Source: Curtobacterium guangdongense
GTDB taxonomy: Bacteria; Actinomycetota; Actinomycetes; Actinomycetales; Microbacteriaceae
Direction of reading: 5' to 3'
Length of the DNA stretch: 64,000 nucleotides
Assembly: GCF_049341845.1 (NCBI RefSeq)
Contig: NZ_JBMPIT010000001.1
Span: 186,001-250,000 of the forward strand
The stretch's first letter is position 1; each line of letters begins with the position of its first letter. Position numbers and translations under genes: made by a program. Under the pieces are notes generated by a model. That model worked only from the letters and a program-made list of their open reading frames with translations, made no database searches and was not told where the DNA came from. This document shows positions 31,672 through 39,949 of the stretch, one piece after another.

Positions 31672-33117
31672 ATGCGTCTGCGTCCCGGCTCCCTGCTCCC
31701 GACCGTGCTCGCCGTCGTCGGCGTGCTGGCCCTCGCGGGCGTCATCGCCTTCGGGGTCACGCATCTTGGGTTCCTCCGGTCCGGTCATCGAACGTCATTC
31801 GTTGCGTGGACCCTGATCGCTTGGGCGGTCTTCGTCATCGCGGTCCTCGCGCTCCGATTCGTCCCGGCGCGTCTGGTGACCATCATCGTCCTCGCGGGCG
31901 CCGTCGTCGTGGGACTCGCCGCACTGGCCGGTCCGCCGAACACCAGCACCGACTCCGCGCGCTACGCCTGGGACGGCATCGTGCAGCACGCCGGCATCTC
32001 GCCGTACCTGCACACCCCGCAGTCCGAGGCGCTCGCGCACCTCCGACCCGACTGGCTGTTCCCGGACAAGGTGAACGGCACGTGCGAGAACCTGAAGCCG
32101 CGGCTGCACGGGCTCGGCGACGGGGCGAACGGCCACTGCGTCGCGATCAACCGCGTCGACGTGCCCACGATCTACCCGCCGCTCGCCGAGATGTGGTTCG
32201 CGCTCGTGCGGTCGGTCGTACCGGCGACCGCGCAGTACATGCCGTTCCAGGTCGCCGGGCTGCTCGTGTCGCTCGGGGTCACCGCGGGGCTCCTGGTGGT
32301 CCTGCGGCGCCTGGGCCGTCCGGCCTGGTGGGCGGCGCTCTGGGCGTGGTCGCCCCTGGTCGCTTCCGAGGCGGTGACGAACTCGCACGTCGACGTGCTG
32401 GGGGCGGCACTCGCCACGGCCGGCGCGGTGCTCATCGCGTTCGGCCGTCCGGTCTTCGGCGGCATCGCCCTCGGAGCCGCGACCGCAGCGAAGCTCATCC
32501 CGGCGATCGTCTACCCGCCGCTGCTCGGTCGGTGGCGGAACTGGTGGGCGATCCCGGTCGGCATCGCCGTGTTCGGGCTCCTCTACGTGCCGTACGTCAT
32601 CACCACCGGCGCGAAGGTGCTCGGCTACCTACCCGGGTACCTGACCGAGGAGGGGTACGAGGACGGCTCCCGGTTCGCCCTCGTGTCGCTCGTGGTCCCG
32701 GGTGACGCAGGGACCGTGGTCGTCGGGCTGGTCGTGCTCGTCGGCGCCGTGCTCGCGTGGCGCCTGTCCGACCCCTCCCGGCCCTGGTCCGGCGAGGTGC
32801 TCATGATCGGCGTGACCTTCCTCGCGGTCACCCCGCGCTACCCCTGGTACGCGCTGCTGCTCATCCCGTTCGTGGTGTTGTCCGGCCGCTGGGAGTGGTC
32901 GGCGATCGCGCTCGCGATCGCCCTGCGTGGCGTCTGGCCGTCGGTGGACGCCTACCGCTGGTGGCTCGGCGCGGCGATCCTGATCATCGTGGTGGTGACG
33001 GTCATCCGGACGGACCGCTCGGACTGGATCCGCTGGCGCGACCGACTGCTCCCGGGGCGCGACCGGCGACTGCTCCCGGTGCGCGACCGGCGACCCGCCG
33101 TATCATCGCTGCCATGA
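31672..33117 (+). CDS. Polytopic glycosyltransferase (GT87/DUF2029-like)
   Basis: 481 residues with about eleven membrane segments. An early extracytoplasmic loop contains ARYAWDGIVQHAGISPY, the Asp-bearing signature of lipid-phosphosugar-dependent mannosyltransferases, and a mid-protein loop contains EAVTNSHVDVLG. These enzymes add mannose from polyprenyl phosphate outside the membrane. The C-terminus has a 24-bp duplication (LLPGRDRR, LLPVRDRR). The stop overlaps the moaA start. Confidence 0.75.
   Translation: MRLRPGSLLPTVLAVVGVLALAGVIAFGVTHLGFLRSGHRTSFVAWTLIAWAVFVIAVLALRFVPARLVTIIVLAGAVVVGLAALAGPPNTSTDSARYAWDGIVQHAGISPYLHTPQSEALAHLRPDWLFPDKVNGTCENLKPRLHGLGDGANGHCVAINRVDVPTIYPPLAEMWFALVRSVVPATAQYMPFQVAGLLVSLGVTAGLLVVLRRLGRPAWWAALWAWSPLVASEAVTNSHVDVLGAALATAGAVLIAFGRPVFGGIALGAATAAKLIPAIVYPPLLGRWRNWWAIPVGIAVFGLLYVPYVITTGAKVLGYLPGYLTEEGYEDGSRFALVSLVVPGDAGTVVVGLVVLVGAVLAWRLSDPSRPWSGEVLMIGVTFLAVTPRYPWYALLLIPFVVLSGRWEWSAIALAIALRGVWPSVDAYRWWLGAAILIIVVVTVIRTDRSDWIRWRDRLLPGRDRRLLPVRDRRPAVSSLP
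33045..33092. repeat. 24-bp tandem duplication
   Basis: Two units (33045-33068, 33069-33092) differ at one base and encode a repeated Leu-Leu-Pro-x-Arg-Asp-Arg-Arg at the C-terminus of the glycosyltransferase. Confidence 0.85.
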
Positions 33118-34193
33118 CGGCTCGCATGCTCCCGTCGACGGGATTGCTCCGTCGGGTCCGGCAGCCCTCGGCGCCACTCCCGGGCCGACCGGAGGACGAC
33201 GGCCTGCTCGACCGGTTCGGCCGACGGGCGGTCGACCTGCGCGTGTCGCTCACCGAGCGGTGCAACCTCCGGTGCACGTACTGCATGCCGGAGCAGGGGC
33301 TGCCGGTCATCCCGAACGAGTCGCTGATGACCGCCGAGGAGATCGAACGGCTGGTCCGTCTGGGTGCAGCGCACCTCGGCATCCGCAAGGTCCGCTTCAC
33401 GGGCGGCGAACCGCTCCTCCGCCGGGACCTCTCGGACGTCATCGCACGGACCGCCGCGCTCGGGGTGGAGGTCTCGCTGACGACGAACGCGATCGGGCTC
33501 GCCGCACGCGCCGCCGATCTGCGCGCCGCCGGCCTCGACCGGATCAACGTCTCGCTCGACACCGTCGACCCGGACGTGTTCGCCGAGGTCACCCGGCGGC
33601 CGTTCCTCGACCGTGTCCTCGACGGGATCGCCGCCGCGGACGACGCCGGACTCGGCGTGAAGATCAACGCCGTCCTGCTCCGCGGCGTGAACGACCACCT
33701 CGCACCCGACCTGCTCGCCTGGTGCCTGGAGCGCGGCCACGAGCTCCGCTTCATCGAACAGATGCCGCTCGACCCCGGACACGCCTGGGACGGCGACGAC
33801 ATGGTCACCGCTGCCGAGACCCGTGCGCTGCTCGGCGACCGCTTCGTGCTGACGCCGCACGACGCCCCGCGGGACGGCGCTCCCGCCGAACGCTTCCGGG
33901 TCGCCGCTCGGTCCACGGGCGACGAACTCGGCACCGTCGGCGTCATCGCGAGCGTCACCGAGTCGTTCTGCGCCGACTGCACCCGCACCCGCCTGACCGC
34001 CGAGGGCCACGTCCGCAGCTGCCTGTTCTCCGACGACGAGTCCGACCTGCTCGGCCCGATGCGGGCGGGTGCGTCCGACGCCGACGTGCTCGACCTGTGG
34101 CGGCGGGCGATGTGGGCGAAGCCGCGGGACCACGGGGACGACGCCGACGGCATGGTGCACCCGTCCCGTGGCATGAGCGCGATCGGCGGCTGA
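33114..34193 (+). CDS. moaA: GTP 3',8-cyclase, molybdopterin synthesis
   Basis: 359 residues. The radical-SAM cluster motif CNLRCTYC (residues ~49-56) follows VDLRVSLTER, and GGEPLLR is nearby. The C-terminal cluster Cys residues occur in FCADCTRTRL and VRSCLF, and the protein ends with the functional Gly-Gly. It performs the first step of molybdenum cofactor synthesis. The start overlaps the preceding stop (ATGA), and moaD follows after 1 nt. Confidence 0.95.
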   Translation: MTARMLPSTGLLRRVRQPSAPLPGRPEDDGLLDRFGRRAVDLRVSLTERCNLRCTYCMPEQGLPVIPNESLMTAEEIERLVRLGAAHLGIRKVRFTGGEPLLRRDLSDVIARTAALGVEVSLTTNAIGLAARAADLRAAGLDRINVSLDTVDPDVFAEVTRRPFLDRVLDGIAAADDAGLGVKINAVLLRGVNDHLAPDLLAWCLERGHELRFIEQMPLDPGHAWDGDDMVTAAETRALLGDRFVLTPHDAPRDGAPAERFRVAARSTGDELGTVGVIASVTESFCADCTRTRLTAEGHVRSCLFSDDESDLLGPMRAGASDADVLDLWRRAMWAKPRDHGDDADGMVHPSRGMSAIGG

Positions 34194-34194
34194 G

Positions 34195-34434
34195 GTGACG
34201 ACGATCCGGTTCTTCGCCGCGGCACGCGCTGCCGTCGGCCTCGACGAGACGACGACGGACGCCGGCACGCTCGACGACGCCCTGCGCTCCGTGCAGTCCG
34301 ACGACCCCGAGCGCTGGACGGCCCTGCAGGAGCGGTGCTCGTACCTGGTCGACGGCGTGAGCACCCGCGACCGATCGACCCCGCTCACCGGTGTCGCACT
34401 CGTCGACGTGATGCCGCCCTTCGCCGGCGGCTGA
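34195..34434 (+). CDS. moaD: Molybdopterin synthase small subunit
   Basis: 79 residues from GTG. It has the ubiquitin-like fold pattern (TTIRFFAAARAAVG, LDDALRSV) and the C-terminal PPFAGG needed for thiocarboxylation. It donates sulfur to cyclic pyranopterin with MoaE, which is not in this window. The MoeB-rhodanese protein at 38389-39426 is the likely activator. Confidence 0.9.
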   Translation: MTTIRFFAAARAAVGLDETTTDAGTLDDALRSVQSDDPERWTALQERCSYLVDGVSTRDRSTPLTGVALVDVMPPFAGG

Positions 34435-34472
34435 CCCGCACGTTCCGACCCATCACGCCCGCAGTGGTAGGT

Positions 34473-34578
34473 CGAATCGCGCGTAGGAGGTCAGAAGATC
34501 GGACCGCCTACGCGCGATTCGGCTCCCTACGCGCGATTCGACCCCCTACGCGCGATTCGTTCCCCTACGCGCGATTCG
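34473..34578. repeat. Four direct and one inverted copies of a 15-mer
   Basis: CCTACGCGCGATTCG occurs exactly at 34507, 34526, 34545 and 34564, period 19 nt, with 4-nt spacers that vary (GCTC, ACCC, TTCC). An exact inverted copy is at 34473-34487. The inverted copy and the first direct copy form a hairpin of at least 15 bp. The block fills the gap between convergent moaD and the antiporter gene. Confidence 0.9.
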
Positions 34579-34583
34579 ACCCC

Positions 34584-35681
34584 CTAGGGACTGACCGACA
34601 GGACGATGAACGCGGCGAAGATCACCAGGTGGACCCCGCCCTGCAACCGCGTCGCTCGTCCGGGCAGCACCGTGAGCACCGCGGCGATGATGGTCAGCGC
34701 GAGCAGCACGATCTGCGCCGACCCGAGACCGAGCAGCAGCACCCCGTCGGTGAAGAACGAGGCGATCGCGATGGCCGGGATCGTCAGCCCGATCGACGCC
34801 ATCGCCGATCCCATCGCCAGGTTCAGGCTCGTCTGGATCCGGTTGCGTGCAGCGGCCTTCGACGCCGCGATGCCCTCCGGAAGCAGGATGAGCAGCGCGA
34901 TCACGACCCCGACGAACGACGGCGGGAACCCGACTGCGGCGACACCGGCCTCGATCGCGGGCGACTCCACCTTCGCCAGGCCGACCACGGTCACGAGCGC
35001 CAGGAGCAGCAGCCCGAGCGAGATCAGCGTCGCGCGTCCGGCGGGACGGTCGGCGTGGGCGTCCTCGGACTCCTCGAGCACCCCGCCGGACCGGTTCACG
35101 GGCAGGAAGAAGTCGCGGTGCGCCACGGTCTGGGTGACGACGAACAACCCGTAGAGCGCGAGGGACGCCACCGCCACGAACACCAGTTGGACCGCGGTGA
35201 ACGACGAGTCGGAGGTGCCGGTGGTGAACGTCGGCAGCACCAGCGTCAGCACCGCCAGCGCTGCGACGGTCATGGTCGCGGCGGAGGCGCCCTCCTGGTT
35301 GAACCGCACGGTGTTGTGCCGCAGGGTGCCGATCAGGATCGCGAGCCCGACGAGCCCGTTCATCGTGATCATCACCGCGGAGAAGACCGTGTCCCGCGCC
35401 AGCGTCTCGGCCTTGGCACCACCGGAGCTGGAGAGCGCGATGATCAGGGCGACCTCGATGATCGTCACGGCGACGGCGAGCACGAGCGACCCGAACGGTT
35501 CGCCGACGCGGTGCGCCACGACCTCCGCGTGGTGCACGGCCGCGAGCACCGTGCCGGCGAGGACGACCGCGACGAGGACGACGACCGCCGTCCCGAGGTC
35601 GTGCCGCCCGAACGAGACCACGAGCACGATCGCGGCGATCACGGGCACTGCGATGGGCCACGCCCGGAGGATCCTCGTCAC
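34584..35681 (-). CDS. chaA: Ca2+/H+ (cation/proton) antiporter
   Basis: 365 residues with eleven predicted membrane helices. The two CaCA repeats show their acidic motifs: VAVTIIEVALIIALSSSGG in the first half and LLPEGIAASKAAARNRIQTS with NLAMGSAMASIGLTIPA in the second. A cytoplasmic acidic loop (EESEDAHADRP) lies between halves. It exports Ca2+ or Na+/K+ in exchange for protons. The gene symbol is by family resemblance. Confidence 0.85.
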   Translation of the reverse strand: MTRILRAWPIAVPVIAAIVLVVSFGRHDLGTAVVVLVAVVLAGTVLAAVHHAEVVAHRVGEPFGSLVLAVAVTIIEVALIIALSSSGGAKAETLARDTVFSAVMITMNGLVGLAILIGTLRHNTVRFNQEGASAATMTVAALAVLTLVLPTFTTGTSDSSFTAVQLVFVAVASLALYGLFVVTQTVAHRDFFLPVNRSGGVLEESEDAHADRPAGRATLISLGLLLLALVTVVGLAKVESPAIEAGVAAVGFPPSFVGVVIALLILLPEGIAASKAAARNRIQTSLNLAMGSAMASIGLTIPAIAIASFFTDGVLLLGLGSAQIVLLALTIIAAVLTVLPGRATRLQGGVHLVIFAAFIVLSVSP

Positions 35682-35693
35682 CGGGCAATCCTG

Positions 35694-36719
35694 TCACCGT
35701 CGCGGTTCGTACACGTCCACTTCGCCGACCGGCACCGCGATTCGCACGTCCTCACCGACCGCGAGCCCGAGCCGGCTGGCGGCCGCCACGGTCACGTCCG
35801 CGACGAGCTCCTGCGCACGGATGCGCACGAGTCCGTCCCGCGGCTCCAGCGCCGTGACGGTCCGCAGCAGCCCGGCGCCGTCCCGGCCGACGACCGCGGC
35901 CGTCGGGTGGTAGGCCGCCAGACACCGACGGCCGGGAGGCTCGACCCGCGTCCGCCCCGGCAGCTCACCGCCGCCGTCCAGCGCGATCCCACCAGCGGTG
36001 GCGGTCCCGGCGAGCAGCACCAGTCCGGAGAACGCGGCGCCGAAGTCACTCGTCGGACGCCCGAGGACATCGGCGGTCGTGCCGGACTCGACGACCCGGC
36101 CACGGTCGACGACGAGCACCCGGGTCGCGAGCGTGACGACCTCGATCGGGTCGTGCGTGACGAGCAGGCTGGGACGCCCGGCGATCGCGGTCGCCAGGGC
36201 CGCGCGCACGCTGCCCCGGGCCTCGACGTCGAGCGCGGAGGTGGGCTCGTCGAGCAGCAGCACGGCGGGATCGGCGGCGAGTGCCCGGGCGATCGCGACG
36301 CGCTGCGCCTGCCCGCCGGACAGGGTCGCGGGATCGCGGTCGGCCAACGCGACCGCGTCGACGAGTGCCAGGGCCCTGTCGGCGGCGACCCGTGCCTCCC
36401 GTCCGCGCCGACCGGTGGACCGCGGACCGTAGCCGACGTTGCCGGCCACCGACAGGTTCGGGAACAGGTCGGAGCGCTGCGCGACCAGACCGACCCGCCG
36501 TCGGTGCGGCGGCACGGGGCGACGGCCGCCGTCGACCGTGCTGCCGGCGATGTCGATCGATCCGGCGTCGAGTGCGAGCAGGCCGGCGACGGCCTCGACG
36601 ATCGACGACTTGCCGGCGCCGTTCGGCCCGATGACCGCGACGCACTCCTCCGGTCCCACCTCGAGCGTGACGTCGACGTCGCGGTCCCGCAGGACCACGT
36701 GCGCGCGGAGCCCGCTCAC
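35694..36719 (-). CDS. modC: Molybdate ABC transporter ATP-binding protein
   Basis: 341 residues from a GTG overlapping the modB stop (GTGA). Walker A GPNGAGKSS, signature LSGGQAQRVAIARAL and Walker B VLLLDEPTSALD are intact. The C-terminal ~90 residues form a TOBE (molybdate-binding) domain, typical of ModC. It powers molybdate import with ModB and ModA. Confidence 0.92.
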   Translation of the reverse strand: MSGLRAHVVLRDRDVDVTLEVGPEECVAVIGPNGAGKSSIVEAVAGLLALDAGSIDIAGSTVDGGRRPVPPHRRRVGLVAQRSDLFPNLSVAGNVGYGPRSTGRRGREARVAADRALALVDAVALADRDPATLSGGQAQRVAIARALAADPAVLLLDEPTSALDVEARGSVRAALATAIAGRPSLLVTHDPIEVVTLATRVLVVDRGRVVESGTTADVLGRPTSDFGAAFSGLVLLAGTATAGGIALDGGGELPGRTRVEPPGRRCLAAYHPTAAVVGRDGAGLLRTVTALEPRDGLVRIRAQELVADVTVAAASRLGLAVGEDVRIAVPVGEVDVYEPRR

Positions 36720-37516
36720 GACCAGGCCGCCCGGGCTCCGGTGCGGATCGAGGTCAGTCCGATCACGACGACGGCGACCACGACGAGCACGAGCGCCAGC
36801 GCGACGGCCGTGTCCGGGTCGACCTCCCGCTGCAGGTAGATCTCCAGCGGCAGGGTGCGGGTGACGCCCTCCAGACTGCCGGCGAAGGTCAGCGTCGCAC
36901 CGAACTCGCCGAGCGCCCTCGCGAAGCAGAGCACCAGGCCGGACGCGATGCCGGGCAGGGCGCGCGGGATCGTCACGGTGAACAGCACCCGTGTCGGCCT
37001 GGCACCGAGCGTGGACGCGATGCGCTCCAGCCGGTCGCCCCCGATCCGGAGCGAACCCTCGATCGCCGACACGAGGAACGGCATCGCGACGAACGTCTGC
37101 GCCATCACGACCGCTGCCGTGGTGAACGCGATGCGGACGCCGTGGTCGGCGAGGAAGCCCCCGACGGGCCCGATCCGGCCGAACGCCGCGAGGAGCGCGA
37201 GGCCGCCGACGACGGGTGGCAGGACGAGGGGCAGGAGCACGACGGCGCGCGCGACACCGACCCAGCGGGAGCGGACACGGGAGAAGACGACGGCGAGCGG
37301 GAGTCCGAGGACGAACGCGATGCCGGTCGCGGCCGCGGCGGTGCCGAGGCTCAACCCCAGGGCGGTGAGGGACGAGGGTGCGGTGACGAGCGCGACGAAG
37401 GACGTCCAGTCCACCCGGCCGACCATCGCGAGCACCGGGACGACGACGAACAGTCCCCCGAGCACGGCCGGGACCGGCAACCACCACGGTGCCGCCGTGC
37501 CCGACCGGCTCGTCAC
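36716..37516 (-). CDS. modB: Molybdate ABC transporter permease
   Basis: 266 residues, about six membrane helices. The cytoplasmic coupling loop EGSLRIGGDRLERIASTLGARPTR ... PRALPGIASGLVLCFARALGEFGATLTFAG carries the EAA motif. Both ends overlap neighbours by 4 nt, making modABC one tightly coupled unit. Confidence 0.92.
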   Translation of the reverse strand: MTSRSGTAAPWWLPVPAVLGGLFVVVPVLAMVGRVDWTSFVALVTAPSSLTALGLSLGTAAAATGIAFVLGLPLAVVFSRVRSRWVGVARAVVLLPLVLPPVVGGLALLAAFGRIGPVGGFLADHGVRIAFTTAAVVMAQTFVAMPFLVSAIEGSLRIGGDRLERIASTLGARPTRVLFTVTIPRALPGIASGLVLCFARALGEFGATLTFAGSLEGVTRTLPLEIYLQREVDPDTAVALALVLVVVAVVVIGLTSIRTGARAAWS

Positions 37517-38325
37517 GGTGCGCCGAAGCCCGCCGTCGTGAGCACCTTCTCACCCTCGGCCGAGCGGACGTACGCGCTGAACGACTTCGCGAGCGCGGCG
37601 TTCGACGAGCCCCGCACGACGCCGATCGGGTACGTGTTCACCGCGCTCTTCGAGGCGTCGAAGGACACTCCGTCCACCTTGTCACCCGCGCCCTTGACGT
37701 CCGTGACGTAGACGAGCCCGGCGTCGGCCTGTCCCGACTCGACCTTGCCGAGGACGTCCGTGACGGACTGTTCCTCGCTGACCGGGTGCAGGGTGACGCC
37801 GGCCGCCTGCTCGACCTTCTCGGTCGCGGCACCGCACGGCACCGGGGCCGCGCACGTGACGACCTGCAGACCGGATGCGGTGAGGTCGTCGAGGCTCGTG
37901 ATCTTCTTCGGGTTCCCCGGGGCGACGGCGATCTGCAGCACGTTGGTGGCGAACGCCGGAGTGCTGCCGCTGATCAGGTCGGCCTTGGTGAGCTTCGTCA
38001 TGTTCGCCTCGTCGGCGCTCGCGAACACGTCGGCCGGCGCACCGTTCTGGATCTGCGTGACGAGGTCGCTCGAGCCGGCGAACGAGAACGTCACGGTCGT
38101 CCCGGGGTGCGCGTGCTCGTAGTCCGATCCCAGCTCGGTGAACGTCTTCTGGAGCGACGCGGCCGCGAACACCGTGATCGTCCCGGTCGGGCCCGCGCTG
38201 GCGCTCGCACTGCTGCTGTCCGTCGCGGTGCCGGTGCCGGTGCCGGCGCCACCCGTGCTGCACCCGGCCAGGACGACGGCGACGGCAGCGGCCGTGACGG
38301 CAGCGGCGATGGTCTTCGTACGCAT
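37513..38325 (-). CDS. modA: Molybdate-binding lipoprotein
   Basis: 270 residues from MRTKTIAAAV, GGGAG upstream. The signal peptide ends in a lipobox VLAGC, so the mature protein is lipid-anchored outside the membrane. A Ser/Thr/Gly linker leads to the type-2 binding fold with VFAAASLQKTFTELG, FSFAGSSDLVTQI and ADVFASADEANM, where oxyanion ligands lie. Confidence 0.93.
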   Translation of the reverse strand: MRTKTIAAAVTAAAVAVVLAGCSTGGAGTGTGTATDSSSASASAGPTGTITVFAAASLQKTFTELGSDYEHAHPGTTVTFSFAGSSDLVTQIQNGAPADVFASADEANMTKLTKADLISGSTPAFATNVLQIAVAPGNPKKITSLDDLTASGLQVVTCAAPVPCGAATEKVEQAAGVTLHPVSEEQSVTDVLGKVESGQADAGLVYVTDVKGAGDKVDGVSFDASKSAVNTYPIGVVRGSSNAALAKSFSAYVRSAEGEKVLTTAGFGAP

Positions 38326-38349
38326 TCGGTCTCCCACCTCATTGACCGC

Positions 38350-38387
38350 ATCCGCGGATCGACTGAGCCAGCCTATCCGCATATGCG
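38350..38387. promoter_or_regulatory. Paired palindromes around modA promoter
   Basis: ATCCGCGGAT (38350-38359) and CGCATATGCG (38378-38387) are perfect 10-bp palindromes 28 nt apart. Between them the minus strand has TAGGCT (38370-38375), a good -10 for modABC. They are candidate operators for the HTH-TOBE protein at 39413-39820. Confidence 0.4.
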
Positions 38388-38388
38388 T

Positions 38389-39426
38389 TCACACAGTGGG
38401 GAGTCCCTCGCGGACCCACGCCTGCATCCCACCGTCGAGGATCGCCGTCGGACGATCGGCGGTCGCCGCCCAGGCGACGGCGCGCGGACCCCGGGCGCAC
38501 ACGACGACCACCGGGCTGTCGTCGTCCGGGAGTTCCTCCGGTGGGACCGCCCCGGTGATGACGCCACCGGCGCGCTCGGCCGGGGTCCGGACGTCGACGA
38601 CCACCACGGGATCGGTGCCGTCCGCGATGCGTGCCGCGAGGGCCGCCGGCGAGATGCGATCCCCGGGTGCGACATCGGGAGCGTCCGGCCGTCGCGACCC
38701 CGGACCTCGTCGGAGCGGGCTCTCGGTCCACCGCCACCGACGGGCATCCACGCTGAGCACCCGACCGAGCAGCGGCTCCCCGAGTCCGGCGACGAGTGCG
38801 GTCACCTGTGCGGCCATCACCGAGCCCACCGCACCGCAGAGCGCCGGCAGGACCCCGTCGAGCGCGCACGAGCCCTCGTCCGGTCGCACCTCCGGGTGCA
38901 GGTCGTGGAAGTCCACCACGCGGTCGTCGAACACGGAGACCTGTCCGTCGTAGCCGAGCACCGTCCCCCACACGAACGGGACGCCGTGCTGTGCGCACGC
39001 GTCCGAGACCGCTCGCGTGACGACGACCGAGTCCGCGGCGTCGACCACGACGTCGTGTCCGGCGACGAGGTCCGCGTGGAAGGAGCCGACGACGGCGTCG
39101 ACCCGGCACTCGGGGTCGACCGCACGGACACGAGCAGCGGCGACCTCCGCCTTCGGCACCCCGATGTCCGCGGTGCCGAAGAGCGTCTGCCGGGCGAGGT
39201 TCGACGCGTCGACGACGTCGGGATCGACGATCGTCAGCCGGGCGATGCCGCTCCCGGCCAGGTACGCCACGACCGGTGCACCGAGGCCACCGGCGCCGAC
39301 GACGAGCACACGTGCGGCGGCCAGCCGTTCGAGGACGGGATCACCACCGGCGTCGAGCGCTGCGGTGCGGGACCCGAGGCGACGGCGTGCAGGGGTCAGT
39401 TCTCCGCGCCGGTCAGTCGTCGGCAT
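38389..39426 (-). CDS. moeB: MoeB/ThiF-type adenylyltransferase with rhodanese domain
   Basis: 345 residues. The E1-like domain has VLVVGAGGLGAPVVAYLAG (nucleotide loop) and the ThiF-like Arg/Asp sites (DASNLARQTLFG, VDAADSV). The C-terminal ~95 residues are a rhodanese domain with VVVVDVRTPAE and an active Cys in VVVVCARGPRA. Such fusions (MoeZ/MoeBR) adenylate and thiocarboxylate MoaD and related sulfur carriers. The start overlaps the HTH-TOBE gene by 14 nt. Confidence 0.9.
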   Translation of the reverse strand: MPTTDRRGELTPARRRLGSRTAALDAGGDPVLERLAAARVLVVGAGGLGAPVVAYLAGSGIARLTIVDPDVVDASNLARQTLFGTADIGVPKAEVAAARVRAVDPECRVDAVVGSFHADLVAGHDVVVDAADSVVVTRAVSDACAQHGVPFVWGTVLGYDGQVSVFDDRVVDFHDLHPEVRPDEGSCALDGVLPALCGAVGSVMAAQVTALVAGLGEPLLGRVLSVDARRWRWTESPLRRGPGSRRPDAPDVAPGDRISPAALAARIADGTDPVVVVDVRTPAERAGGVITGAVPPEELPDDDSPVVVVCARGPRAVAWAATADRPTAILDGGMQAWVREGLPTV

Positions 39427-39820
39427 CCGGCGTCTCCACGGTGACCATCGTCGCCTTCACGGATGCGACGGCGACCGACCCGACCTCGAGCCCGAGGTCG
39501 CGGACCGCCTCTGCGCTCATCAGCGAGACGACCCGGTGCGGACCGCACTGCAGTTCGACCTGGGCCATGACGGTGTCGACGACGAGGTCCGTCACGATGC
39601 CGACGAAGCGGTTGCGCGCCGAGCTCCGCACCGGTGCCGCTGGATCGGGCAGCGTCGCCCCGTGCGCCTTGGCGTGCGTGGCGAGCTCGCGCCCGTCGAC
39701 CACCGCGCGACCGGCGTCGTCGACGAGTCGTGAGAAGGTCCCGTTGTCGACGAGCCGCCGGACCGTGTCATCGCTCACACCGAGGTAGCGGGCGGCGTCC
39801 TTGATGCGCAAGCGGCTCAT
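39413..39820 (-). CDS. Molybdate-responsive HTH-TOBE protein
   Basis: 135 residues. The N-terminal helix-turn-helix of excisionase/MerR type reads LRIKDAARYLGVSDDTVRRLVDNG. The C-terminal TOBE/Mop domain reads SARNRFVGIVTDLVVDTVMAQVELQCG and binds molybdate in related proteins. The arrangement fits a molybdate sensor regulating the cluster; candidate sites flank the modA promoter. Confidence 0.85.
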   Translation of the reverse strand: MSRLRIKDAARYLGVSDDTVRRLVDNGTFSRLVDDAGRAVVDGRELATHAKAHGATLPDPAAPVRSSARNRFVGIVTDLVVDTVMAQVELQCGPHRVVSLMSAEAVRDLGLEVGSVAVASVKATMVTVETPDADD

Positions 39821-39949
39821 GCCCAGACCCTAACCCGTCTCCACGACCCGTCGGTTCCTGTGAGGGCTCCGAATCCGAATGTGACATTCACAGCCAGGCA
39901 CGCCGATTCCCCAGGGGGCCGCCCAGGGGCCGTCGCTACCGTCGAGCGC

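Noticed and set aside
34473..34578. CRISPR-like array
   Set aside because: Repeat 15 nt with 4-nt spacers, only four direct units and no cas genes; far too short for CRISPR.
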